A stretch of DNA of 7,284 bases from Actinomycetota bacterium. GTDB taxonomy: Bacteria > Actinomycetota > Actinomycetes > Nanopelagicales > Nanopelagicaceae. This document shows, one piece after another, positions 1 to 5,185 of this stretch; position 1 is the stretch's first letter, and each line of letters begins with the position of its first letter. Made by a program: the position numbers and the translations under genes. The stretch is from contig RFMK01000071.1 in assembly GCA_009927705.1 (NCBI GenBank), positions 1 to 7,284 of the forward strand. The letters are read 5' to 3'. The notes beneath the pieces were generated by a model, which saw only the letters and a program-made list of their open reading frames with translations, was not told the DNA's origin and searched no databases.

Positions 1-1
1 T

Positions 2-1396
2 AAAACTCTTGGTTTATTTCAGATTGAAAGCCCGGGCCAACGCGAACTTGTCGGCAAGTTCGCTCCCGAAACTTTCACTGATCTGATTATTGATATTTCA
101 CTCTTCCGCCCAGGGCCGGTAAAGAGCGACATGATCACTCCATTCCTCAATGCCCGCCAAGGTTGGGCATCACGCGAGATATTCCACCCCGATCTTCTCG
201 AGATCCTTGATGACACCGAAGGCGTTGTTGTCTTCCACGAACAAGTCATCGAAATCATCGCGACTTTAGGCGGCATCACGTTGGCTGAAGCTGACGAAAA
301 GCGACGGGCGCTCGGCTCTAAAGAAGGTCAACAAGAAGTCTGTGACTGGTTCTTTCCTGCTGCCACAGCCCGCGGCTATCCACTGGATGTAATCACCAAG
401 GTCTGGGATGTCTTACGCGCCTTTGCTTCTTTTGGTTTCTGTAAGGCGCATGCTGCCGCCTTCGCTCTTCCTACTTATCAATCAGCCTGGCTGAAGACCC
501 ATCATCCTGCCGCTTTTCTTGCCGGCGTCCTTACTCACGAACCTGGGATGTACCCCAAGCGATTGATCTTGGACGAAGCTCGCCAATGTGGTCTTGCTAT
601 CGCGCCAATCGATATCAATCTTTCAGATCGCACATATCGCGTTGAGGGCGAAAATCTGATTCGTATCGCACTGACCGACATCAGCGGTATTTCAAGCGCT
701 GAAGTTGATTCCATCATTGAGCACCGTCCTTTTATCGATATTGCTGATTTCGTACACCGCAGCAGCGTAAGCCGGCCAACCTGTGAAGCCCTATTAATGG
801 TCGGAGCTTTCGACTCACTGTATTCATCAGACCTCAATCGTCGAGATTTATTACTACACCTCAACGATCTCTATAAATGGTCTGCGACAAAATCGCTCTC
901 ATCCATCGGGGGCTCTCAACTCACTTTTGGTTTTACTCCACCGCTATCGAAGACTGGCTTGCCAGATTTGAAAGCCCACGAACGAGTCAAGAACGAAGTT
1001 GAATTTCTCGGAATGGATATCTCACACCACATGATTGAGTTTTACTCTGAATTCCTCAACCAGATTGGCGCCATCAAATCGAGCGACTTATTACACCAAC
1101 GTTCGAAATCTTCAGTTCTTGTTGCTGGCGTAAAAGTCGCACTCCAAACGCCACCTGTTCGATCCGGAAAAAGAGTCATGTTCTTAACCCTTGATGATGG
1201 ATATGGCTGTAGCGACGCTACTTTCTTTGAAGATATGCAACGCACCTGCGCTGAGACGCTTTACAACTCTTGGCTCTTATTAGTACGTGGCGAAATCCGT
1301 CGGACTGGGCCACGAGGCGTTTCTATCCGCGCCACAGGCGCATGGGAATTATCAGCTGCCTATGAAAAGTGGCGTAATCTCGCCGTTTGTGAGTGA
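2..1396 (+). CDS. dnaE: DnaE-family DNA polymerase III alpha subunit, accessory/error-prone type, C-terminal 464 residues (5' partial)
   Basis: The frame is open from base 2 and ends at TGA 1394-1396; the start and the PHP and palm domains lie upstream of the window. What remains begins with the C-family polymerase motif GLFQIES (fragment residues 4-10), then FRPGP (34-38), the HEQV finger motif (79-82) and FGFCKAHAAAFA (144-155). A helix-hairpin-helix region follows (about 219-273), then a likely beta-clamp motif QLTFG (306-310) and an OB-fold (about 371-448). The protein stops right after the OB-fold, so it lacks the tau-binding tail of replicative E. coli-type DnaE. The catalytic aspartates are outside the window, so activity cannot be judged. 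The sequence resembles actinobacterial accessory DnaE proteins more than the main replicase, and dinB follows after 4 nt. I infer a damage-tolerance role. Whether it should be called DnaE2/ImuC or a third actinobacterial DnaE class cannot be settled here. Confidence 0.88.
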   Translation, partial: KTLGLFQIESPGQRELVGKFAPETFTDLIIDISLFRPGPVKSDMITPFLNARQGWASREIFHPDLLEILDDTEGVVVFHEQVIEIIATLGGITLAEADEKRRALGSKEGQQEVCDWFFPAATARGYPLDVITKVWDVLRAFASFGFCKAHAAAFALPTYQSAWLKTHHPAAFLAGVLTHEPGMYPKRLILDEARQCGLAIAPIDINLSDRTYRVEGENLIRIALTDISGISSAEVDSIIEHRPFIDIADFVHRSSVSRPTCEALLMVGAFDSLYSSDLNRRDLLLHLNDLYKWSATKSLSSIGGSQLTFGFTPPLSKTGLPDLKAHERVKNEVEFLGMDISHHMIEFYSEFLNQIGAIKSSDLLHQRSKSSVLVAGVKVALQTPPVRSGKRVMFLTLDDGYGCSDATFFEDMQRTCAETLYNSWLLLVRGEIRRTGPRGVSIRATGAWELSAAYEKWRNLAVCE

Positions 1397-1400
1397 TGAG

Positions 1401-2606
1401 ATGTCAGAACACTCCACGATTCTTCATGTAGACATGGATGCATTTTTCGCATCAGTCTCTGAACTTGATTACCCGCAATATCGCGGAAAACCATTGGTAG
1501 TCGGCGCAGGAGCTCGGGGCGTAGTCCTGTCTGCAAATTACGCAGCACGAAAATTTGGCATCCGCGCTGCAATGCCTGTGGCTCGGGCCCAACGAATGGC
1601 GCCGACTGCAATCTTCATTCCTCCAGATCACGAGCGATATTCCGAAGTTTCTCGAAGAGTAATGGAGATCTTCTTTGAATTTACTCCCTACGTCGAACCA
1701 CTTTCGTTGGATGAGGCATTTCTTGATGTCACGGGCTCACGTCGCTTGTTCGGAACGGGCCGTGAGATCGCCCAATTAATTCGAAAGCGAGTTTATGAAC
1801 AAGAGAAAATCACCTGTTCGGTCGGCATCTCCACGACAAAGTTCATCGCCAAGTTAGCTTCAGGTCGCTGCAAACCTGATGGCATGCTTGAGATCGCCCA
1901 TGACCGAGTGCTGACTTTCCTTCATCCACTGCCGGTTAATGAGATTTGGGGAGTTGGCCCCAAGACAAATGAAGAACTTCAGCGATTGGGTTTGCGCACT
2001 GTTTCCGATATCGCGAATACACCTCTTGAAACACTAAAGCGCGCGTTGGGGGAGAGCGCAGGAGTTGCGCTTTATGAGTTGGCGTGGGCGCGCGACTATC
2101 GGGAAGTTGTTCCTGATGCTCCTGAAAAAAGCATCAGCGCCGCTGAAACCTTCTCGTACGATCTTGAAGATCGAGAAGAGATCTTCCGCGAACTCTTGCG
2201 TTTGACCGAACGCGCTACTCATCGGCTAAGAAAACGAGATTTGCGTAGTAAGACCATTGGTTTGAAAGTGCGATTCTCTGACTTCACCACAATCACGCGT
2301 TCCAAAACTGTTGCACTACCCATCAATGGCACACACGAGATCTACGAAATCGCAAAAGACTTATACATTGCACTGAAAATTGATGGCTCGAGAATTCGCT
2401 TACTTGGAGTCTCGCTAGAAAATCTCTCGGATGAAAGTGGAGCTGTCGAACAACTTGAGCTAGGAGAGCGCGAAGTCGGCTGGCGGGAAGCTCAAGCCGC
2501 CATCGATCGCGCTATTGAGCGATTTGGGCGAGGATCTGTGATGCCGGCGCGACTTGTGGGTGATGAGGAAGATGAACCCCCAAGCGAAAGCCCAGAAAAC
2601 TCCTAG
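1401..2606 (+). CDS. dinB: DNA polymerase IV (DinB), Y-family translesion polymerase
   Basis: 401 residues, a usual DinB length. The protein copies damaged DNA with low fidelity. The N-terminal motif HVDMDAFFASV places a catalytic Asp at D11 and the steric-gate aromatic residue at F16. SLDEAF gives the other metal ligands, D104 and E105. CSVGISTTKFIAKLAS (139-154) is the conserved palm segment, and WGVGPKT (183-189) marks the thumb helix-hairpin-helix. The little-finger domain runs from about 245 to 345. QLELG (351-355) is a plausible beta-clamp motif. The acidic tail (387-401) is probably disordered. ATG 1401 is chosen because the family normally starts just before this HVDMD motif; the frame is open further upstream (in-frame GTG 1389), but that would run into dnaE. 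The 4-nt gap after dnaE suggests co-transcription and coupled translation. All key residues are present, so it should be active. Confidence 0.96.
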   Translation: MSEHSTILHVDMDAFFASVSELDYPQYRGKPLVVGAGARGVVLSANYAARKFGIRAAMPVARAQRMAPTAIFIPPDHERYSEVSRRVMEIFFEFTPYVEPLSLDEAFLDVTGSRRLFGTGREIAQLIRKRVYEQEKITCSVGISTTKFIAKLASGRCKPDGMLEIAHDRVLTFLHPLPVNEIWGVGPKTNEELQRLGLRTVSDIANTPLETLKRALGESAGVALYELAWARDYREVVPDAPEKSISAAETFSYDLEDREEIFRELLRLTERATHRLRKRDLRSKTIGLKVRFSDFTTITRSKTVALPINGTHEIYEIAKDLYIALKIDGSRIRLLGVSLENLSDESGAVEQLELGEREVGWREAQAAIDRAIERFGRGSVMPARLVGDEEDEPPSESPENS

Positions 2607-2612
2607 TTTTCT
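2594..2612 (+). terminator. Short AT-rich hairpin over the dinB stop codon, possible weak terminator
   Basis: AGAAAACT (2594-2601) and AGTTTTCT (2605-2612) are perfect 8-nt inverted arms around a 3-nt loop, spanning the TAG stop of dinB. The run after it (CACCTTCTTTC) is pyrimidine-rich but has no clean T-tract, and the stem is mostly A-T. It could slow or end transcription weakly, or protect the 3' end. It is not a textbook terminator. Confidence 0.3.
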
Positions 2613-2620
2613 CACCTTCT

Positions 2621-2652
2621 TTCGACTTTCCACAAATCGGCCGCTCTACTAT
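2621..2652 (+). promoter_or_regulatory. Possible promoter of the DUF3040 gene
   Basis: A good -10-like hexamer TACTAT lies at 2647-2652. A weak -35 candidate TTCGAC sits at 2621-2626 with a long 20-nt spacer. Transcription would begin near 2658-2663, almost on the ATG at 2663, and there is no Shine-Dalgarno sequence before that ATG. This fits a leaderless or near-leaderless transcript, which is common in actinobacteria. It rests on hexamer likeness only. Confidence 0.35.
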
Positions 2653-2662
2653 TGTGGGCGCC

Positions 2663-3028
2663 ATGCCACTTTCTGAGCACGAAAAGCGTCTCTTGGCGGA
2701 GATGGAAGAAGCCCTTGCCGCCGATGACCCACGTCTCATCTCGACCTTCAGTGGCAAGACCCCCAGCCGATCACGAGTAGTCGCAGGATTTGGCCTCATC
2801 ATCCTTGGGATCTTCGTTCTCTTCGGTGGACTGATTTCTCAAACCCCGCCGCTGGGCATCGTTGGCTTTGTCCTCTCACTCACTGGCGCCGTCTTAGCCA
2901 TCTCAAACCTAGGCGGGCTTATGAATGGCGTGGTTTCCAAGGCAACCCAGGCTCGAGGCCCTAAGGGCGGATCGAAGTGGAGTTCTCGATTTGAAGAGCG
3001 TTGGGATCGCCGCAATCAAGATGAGTAA
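2663..3028 (+). CDS. DUF3040 family small membrane protein, function unknown
   Basis: 121 residues. It opens with MPLSEHEKRLLAEME, the hallmark start of the actinobacterial DUF3040 family, which fixes ATG 2663; a GTG at 2654 would add only three residues before this motif. A short amphipathic N-terminal segment (about 4-20) is followed by two predicted membrane helices (about 39-59 and 63-84). The tail is basic and charged (95-121). Both ends are probably cytoplasmic. No catalytic motif is visible. In mycobacteria and other actinobacteria a DUF3040 gene commonly lies just upstream of mraZ, as here. That suggests a link with envelope or division, but no function should be assumed. Here it is a separate unit, with a possible promoter before it and terminators after it. 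Its last four codons are duplicated. Confidence 0.88.
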   Translation: MPLSEHEKRLLAEMEEALAADDPRLISTFSGKTPSRSRVVAGFGLIILGIFVLFGGLISQTPPLGIVGFVLSLTGAVLAISNLGGLMNGVVSKATQARGPKGGSKWSSRFEERWDRRNQDE

Positions 3029-3040
3029 CAAGATGAGTAA
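3017..3040 (+). repeat. Perfect 12-bp tandem duplication including the stop codon of the DUF3040 gene
   Basis: CAAGATGAGTAA occurs at 3017-3028 and again, directly abutting, at 3029-3040. The unit encodes Gln-Asp-Glu-stop. The second copy is in frame but lies beyond the first stop, so it is not translated unless the first TAA is read through. Confidence 0.95.
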
Positions 3041-3057
3041 ATAGCACCAATCCTCTT

Positions 3058-3082
3058 ACCCGCCTTTGTGGCGGGTTTTTTT
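3058..3082 (+). terminator. Strong intrinsic terminator after the DUF3040 gene
   Basis: ACCCGCC (3058-3064) pairs perfectly with GGCGGGT (3070-3076) around the loop TTTGT. A run of seven T (3076-3082) follows. The stem is GC-rich and the T-tract is immediate, a textbook Rho-independent terminator. The opposite strand has no T-tract after the stem, so it acts on + strand transcription. It separates the upstream genes from the dcw cluster. Confidence 0.92.
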
Positions 3083-3084
3083 AT

Positions 3085-3117
3085 GCCCTTTTTCTCATGG
3101 TGGAGGAAGGGCTTTTT
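3085..3117 (+). terminator. Second, weaker terminator-like hairpin in tandem
   Basis: GCCCTT (3085-3090) pairs with AAGGGC (3107-3112). The stem can extend inward to 11 pairs with three G-U wobbles (3091-3095 with 3102-3106), leaving the loop 3096-3101. TTTTT follows at 3113-3117. It starts 2 nt after the first terminator's T-tract, so it would act as a back-up terminator just before the mraZ control region. Confidence 0.5.
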
Positions 3118-3132
3118 GCTGCCGCTGAAGAA

Positions 3133-3177
3133 TGGAGAAGGGTGGTTGAAAATGGAGTAAAAGGGAGTAAAGTGGGG
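3133..3177 (+). promoter_or_regulatory. MraZ operator: five TGG-type boxes at an exact 10-bp period
   Basis: Boxes TGGAG (3133), TGGTT (3143), TGGAG (3153), GGGAG (3163) and TGGGG (3173) are each 5 nt long and separated by exactly 5 nt. Known MraZ binding sites are TGGGN repeats with 5-nt spacers upstream of mraZ, so spacing, core and position all match. Boxes 2 and 4 are degenerate. The array covers the candidate promoter, so MraZ binding would be expected to affect transcription of its own operon. Confidence 0.8.
3146..3173 (+). promoter_or_regulatory. Candidate sigma70-type promoter for mraZ and the dcw operon
   Basis: -35 TTGAAA (3146-3151), a 16-nt spacer, and -10 TAAAGT (3168-3173) predict a start near 3180. 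This leaves a leader of about 50 nt before mraZ. The promoter lies inside the MraZ box array, as expected for autoregulation. The -10 is not a perfect consensus. Confidence 0.5.
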
Positions 3178-3183
3178 AATTAA

Positions 3184-3201
3184 GCAGAACGGGGGTTCTG
3201 C
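3184..3201 (+). promoter_or_regulatory. 7-bp palindrome GCAGAAC-N4-GTTCTGC near the predicted mraZ transcription start
   Basis: GCAGAAC (3184-3190) and GTTCTGC (3195-3201) are perfect inverted arms around GGGG. The core GAAC-N4-GTTC is that of Gram-positive LexA (SOS) boxes. However, the flanking base is A/T rather than the preferred C/G, and the central GGGG is atypical. It lies a few bases downstream of the predicted start, where a repressor would block transcription. It could equally be an RNA hairpin in the mraZ leader. Confidence 0.4.
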
Positions 3202-3228
3202 CGTTTGAGGCAAGACGGGGAGGTACAG

Positions 3229-3660
3229 ATGTTTCTTGGTACCCATGAACCTCGCCTTGATGACAAAGGTCGTTTGATTCTTCCCGCAAAATTCCGCGAT
3301 GAATTGGCTTCAGGTCTTGTTATTACAAAAGGACAAGAACGTTGTTTATTTGTTTTTCCCGCCACTGAATTCGCTCGAATTACAGAGCAGCTAAAACAAG
3401 CGCCACTCACTGCAAAATCAGCACGCGACTACATGCGCGTGATGTTCGCAGGTGCACACGATGAAATTCCAGATAAACAAGGTCGCGTAACAATTCCAAG
3501 TGGATTGCGCGAATATGCAGATCTAGAAAAAGAGTGCGTTGTTATTGGTGCAAATACTCGCGTTGAAATCTGGGATGCGAAGTCATGGAAGAGCTACCTC
3601 AAAGATCGGGAAAAGGGTTTCGCCGATGTATCTGAGGAGGTATTTCCAGGCCTCTTCTAG
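3229..3660 (+). CDS. mraZ: Transcriptional regulator MraZ
   Basis: 143 residues, the normal MraZ length. MraZ is a DNA-binding protein of the SpoVT/AbrB fold that forms rings and binds TGGGN repeats upstream of its own gene to control the division and cell wall cluster. Both family signature repeats are present: DDKGR (11-15, followed by LILPAKFR) and DKQGR (82-86, followed by VTIPSGLREYA). They form the two halves of the tandem fold. The start MFLGTHEPRLDDKGR is canonical. A good Shine-Dalgarno sequence GGGGAGG (3217-3223) lies 5 nt before ATG 3229. The five boxes at 3133-3177 are its likely target. It heads the operon, but a 161-nt structured gap separates it from rsmH. Confidence 0.97.
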   Translation: MFLGTHEPRLDDKGRLILPAKFRDELASGLVITKGQERCLFVFPATEFARITEQLKQAPLTAKSARDYMRVMFAGAHDEIPDKQGRVTIPSGLREYADLEKECVVIGANTRVEIWDAKSWKSYLKDREKGFADVSEEVFPGLF

Positions 3661-3684
3661 GGGCAACTAAAAAATCTCTCTTGT

Positions 3685-3764
3685 GGCCACTGCCGACCTT
3701 CAATTAAACGGCGCCCCTTCCCCGGTGCCGTTTAACCCCCCAGATCCGTCGGCCGGCAGTGACC
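3685..3764 (+). ncRNA. Structured leader of rsmH, candidate mraW RNA motif
   Basis: Two nested stems are seen. The inner one pairs TTAAACGGCGCC (3704-3715) with GGTGCCGTTTAA (3724-3735): 12 pairs with one G-U and an 8-nt loop CCTTCCCC (3716-3723). The outer one pairs GGCCACTGCCG (3685-3695) with CGGCAGTGACC (3754-3764): 10 of 11 pairs. An alternative outer pairing of CCGAC (3693-3697) with GTCGG (3748-3752) is also possible. No T-tract follows, so it is not a terminator. A structured element called the mraW RNA motif has been described in actinobacteria before mraW (rsmH) operons and proposed as cis-regulatory. Position and host fit, but I have not matched its consensus base by base. An A/G-rich stretch of about 50 nt links it to the rsmH start. 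Confidence 0.6.
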
Positions 3765-3811
3765 AGAGGAGAGAACCCAAAGTAAATGTAAAAACAAACG
3801 AGATAGTTGAA

Positions 3812-3821
3812 AGAGGGGAAG
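3812..3821 (+). promoter_or_regulatory. rsmH ribosome binding site, complementary to the upstream hairpin loop
   Basis: AGAGGGGAAG directly precedes ATG 3822, with GAGG at 3813-3816 and a 5-nt spacing. It decides for ATG 3822 over the in-frame TTG 3807, which has no such site. GGGGAAG (3815-3821) is the exact reverse complement of loop bases CTTCCCC (3717-3723). Confidence 0.75.
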
Positions 3822-4769
3822 ATGAAGGCAGAGCACACATCAGTGATGCTGGAACGTTGCATCACTCTTCTTGCTCCCGCAATCGAAAAATCTCCTTCTC
3901 CTGTCGTCGTTGACGCAACTCTCGGACTTGGCGGACATTCATTCGCACTCCTTGAGAAATTCCCTCAACTTCGCATCGTTGGCCTGGATCGCGATGAGAG
4001 CGCGATTTCAATCGCGCAAGAACGTCTCGCTTCTTTCACTAATCGAGTCACCATCATTCACGCCGTATATGACGAGATGCCAACTGTCTTGGATGGACTT
4101 GGGCTGACTTCTGTCGACGGAATCCTTTTTGATCTTGGCGTCTCATCACTTCAGTTGGATCGCGCTGAACGTGGCTTCTCCTACGCTCAGAACGCTCCGC
4201 TGGATATGCGCATGGATCAATCGCGGGGGATGACCGCTCAAGAGGTACTCAACTCGTATTCGCGTAACGATCTCATTCGCGTGATTCGGGAATATGGGGA
4301 AGAGAAATTCGCGACCCGCATAGTCGACAACATCATCGAAGCTCGCCAGAAGAACGAGTTGCAGACAACTACGGATTTAGCTGAACTTGTAAAAAGAAGC
4401 ATTCCTGCGCCCGCTCGTCGCGTTGGTGGAAATCCAGCAAAACGTACTTTTCAAGCGCTTCGCATCGAAGTGAATCAAGAGCTGGCGGTCCTAGAGCGCG
4501 CCATTCCTCGTGCAATGGACCGACTTGCAATCGGTGGGCGAATGGTTGTCATGTCATTCCAATCCTTGGAAGACAAGATCGTTAAGCGCTTTTTCGCTAC
4601 CGCAACCGAGTCACTGACGCCACGAGGACTGCCCGTCGAAATCGCTTCGTTAGCTGCGAAATTCCAATTGGTATTCCGAGGTAGCGAAAAAGCTTCAGAG
4701 CAAGAAATCATTGAAAATTCTCGTGCGCAATCCGTCAGGCTACGTGCGATAGAGCGGGTGGCAATCTAA
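3822..4769 (+). CDS. rsmH: 16S rRNA (cytosine(1402)-N4)-methyltransferase RsmH (MraW)
   Basis: 315 residues, the usual length. It transfers a methyl group from S-adenosylmethionine to N4 of C1402 in the decoding centre of 16S rRNA. The start KAEHTSVMLERC matches the family's H-x-PVML opening. The SAM-binding glycine loop is VVDATLGLGGHS (29-40), and the acidic motif GLDRD (54-58) ends the next strand. DGILFDLGVSS (99-109), RGFSY (117-121) and PLDMRMD (126-132) are family signatures. GNPAKRTFQALRIEVNQEL (203-221) and SFQSLED (245-251) complete the core. The last has Gln where many homologues have His; as far as I recall, Gln is usual in actinobacteria. Its TAA overlaps the ATG of the next gene by 1 nt. 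Translation may be controlled by the leader hairpin. Confidence 0.97.
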   Translation: MKAEHTSVMLERCITLLAPAIEKSPSPVVVDATLGLGGHSFALLEKFPQLRIVGLDRDESAISIAQERLASFTNRVTIIHAVYDEMPTVLDGLGLTSVDGILFDLGVSSLQLDRAERGFSYAQNAPLDMRMDQSRGMTAQEVLNSYSRNDLIRVIREYGEEKFATRIVDNIIEARQKNELQTTTDLAELVKRSIPAPARRVGGNPAKRTFQALRIEVNQELAVLERAIPRAMDRLAIGGRMVVMSFQSLEDKIVKRFFATATESLTPRGLPVEIASLAAKFQLVFRGSEKASEQEIIENSRAQSVRLRAIERVAI

Positions 4770-5185
4770 TGGCCCTCTCCGCTCTCGCACCTGCCTTCGA
4801 ACGTTCGCGTAAAGCCGTTGCGAAGAAATCATCACAAGTTGTACTCAAACTTGTGCCAGAACTTCGTCCGGTACCTGGCCAGCAAGCTACCGATCGAGTT
4901 TTCTATGGAGTCGTAACGGGAATCTTGGTTGCTGGATTACTTGGACTGCTCAGCATCAATATCTTGCTTGGCAATGATGCAGTTCGCATCCGGGAATTGA
5001 AACTTGAAGCAATTGCCATCAACGAAGAACGTGAGGCGGCTCTTCGGGAAGTTGCGCAACTTTCAACCTCAGAAGCACTGGCAAATCGTGCGATTTCACT
5101 GGGCATGGTTCCTAGCGGAACTCCGACATTCCTTGATCTTTCCCAACCCACCGAAGCTGAATTGGCGAAAGAAGTGAAGCCGTGA
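4769..5185 (+). CDS. ftsL: FtsL-type septum formation protein
   Basis: 138 residues. FtsL is a bitopic divisome protein that works with DivIC/FtsB and FtsQ to recruit and activate FtsW-FtsI. The basic cytoplasmic N-terminus (1-43) is followed by one membrane helix (about 44-67), a charged heptad-like coiled-coil stretch (about 72-105), and the short ending ANRAISLGMVPSGTPTFLDL (105-124), typical of actinobacterial FtsL-like proteins. ATG 4769 shares one base with the rsmH stop (TAATG). A weak GGGTGG (4755-4760) lies 8 nt before it, so coupled translation is likely. The family is poorly conserved in sequence; the assignment rests on topology, the C-terminal motif and position between rsmH and ftsI. 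In mycobacteria the equivalent gene has often been listed only as a membrane protein. Confidence 0.8.
   Translation: MALSALAPAFERSRKAVAKKSSQVVLKLVPELRPVPGQQATDRVFYGVVTGILVAGLLGLLSINILLGNDAVRIRELKLEAIAINEEREAALREVAQLSTSEALANRAISLGMVPSGTPTFLDLSQPTEAELAKEVKP

Noticed and set aside
42..63. Perfect 9-bp inverted repeat GCGAACTTG-N4-CAAGTTCGC
   Set aside because: It lies inside the conserved DnaE coding region, where the codons explain the sequence. The GAAC to GTTC spacing is 12 nt, so it is not a LexA box, and there is no T-tract.
1042..1245. Minus-strand open frames opposite dnaE, dinB, rsmH and ftsI
   Set aside because: They are antisense shadows of well-supported genes, with no recognisable domains and no ribosome sites.
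1287..1400. Longer dinB start (frame open from 1287, including GTG 1389)
   Set aside because: It would overlap dnaE by up to 110 bases and add residues outside the DinB family. ATG 1401 gives the normal N-terminus.
3016..3289. Minus-strand open frames across the mraZ control region
   Set aside because: They run through the terminators, MraZ boxes and mraZ start, and the products are low-complexity with no family likeness.
3807..3821. TTG 3807 as the start of rsmH
   Set aside because: No ribosome site precedes it, while ATG 3822 has a well-spaced GAGG and matches the family start.
3683..3913. Open frame of 76 codons from GTG 3683 across the mraZ-rsmH gap into rsmH
   Set aside because: It overlaps the structured leader and the first 92 bases of rsmH in another frame, has no ribosome site, and the product is low-complexity with no family likeness.
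4000..4017. 7-bp hairpin GCGCGAT-TTCA-ATCGCGC, with a nearby ATCGCGAT
   Set aside because: It is within rsmH coding sequence with no regulatory context and is probably chance from repeated GCG/ATC codons.
4798..4807. Palindrome CGAACGTTCG near the start of ftsL
   Set aside because: It has LexA-like half-sites but no 4-nt spacer, lies inside coding sequence and has no promoter nearby.
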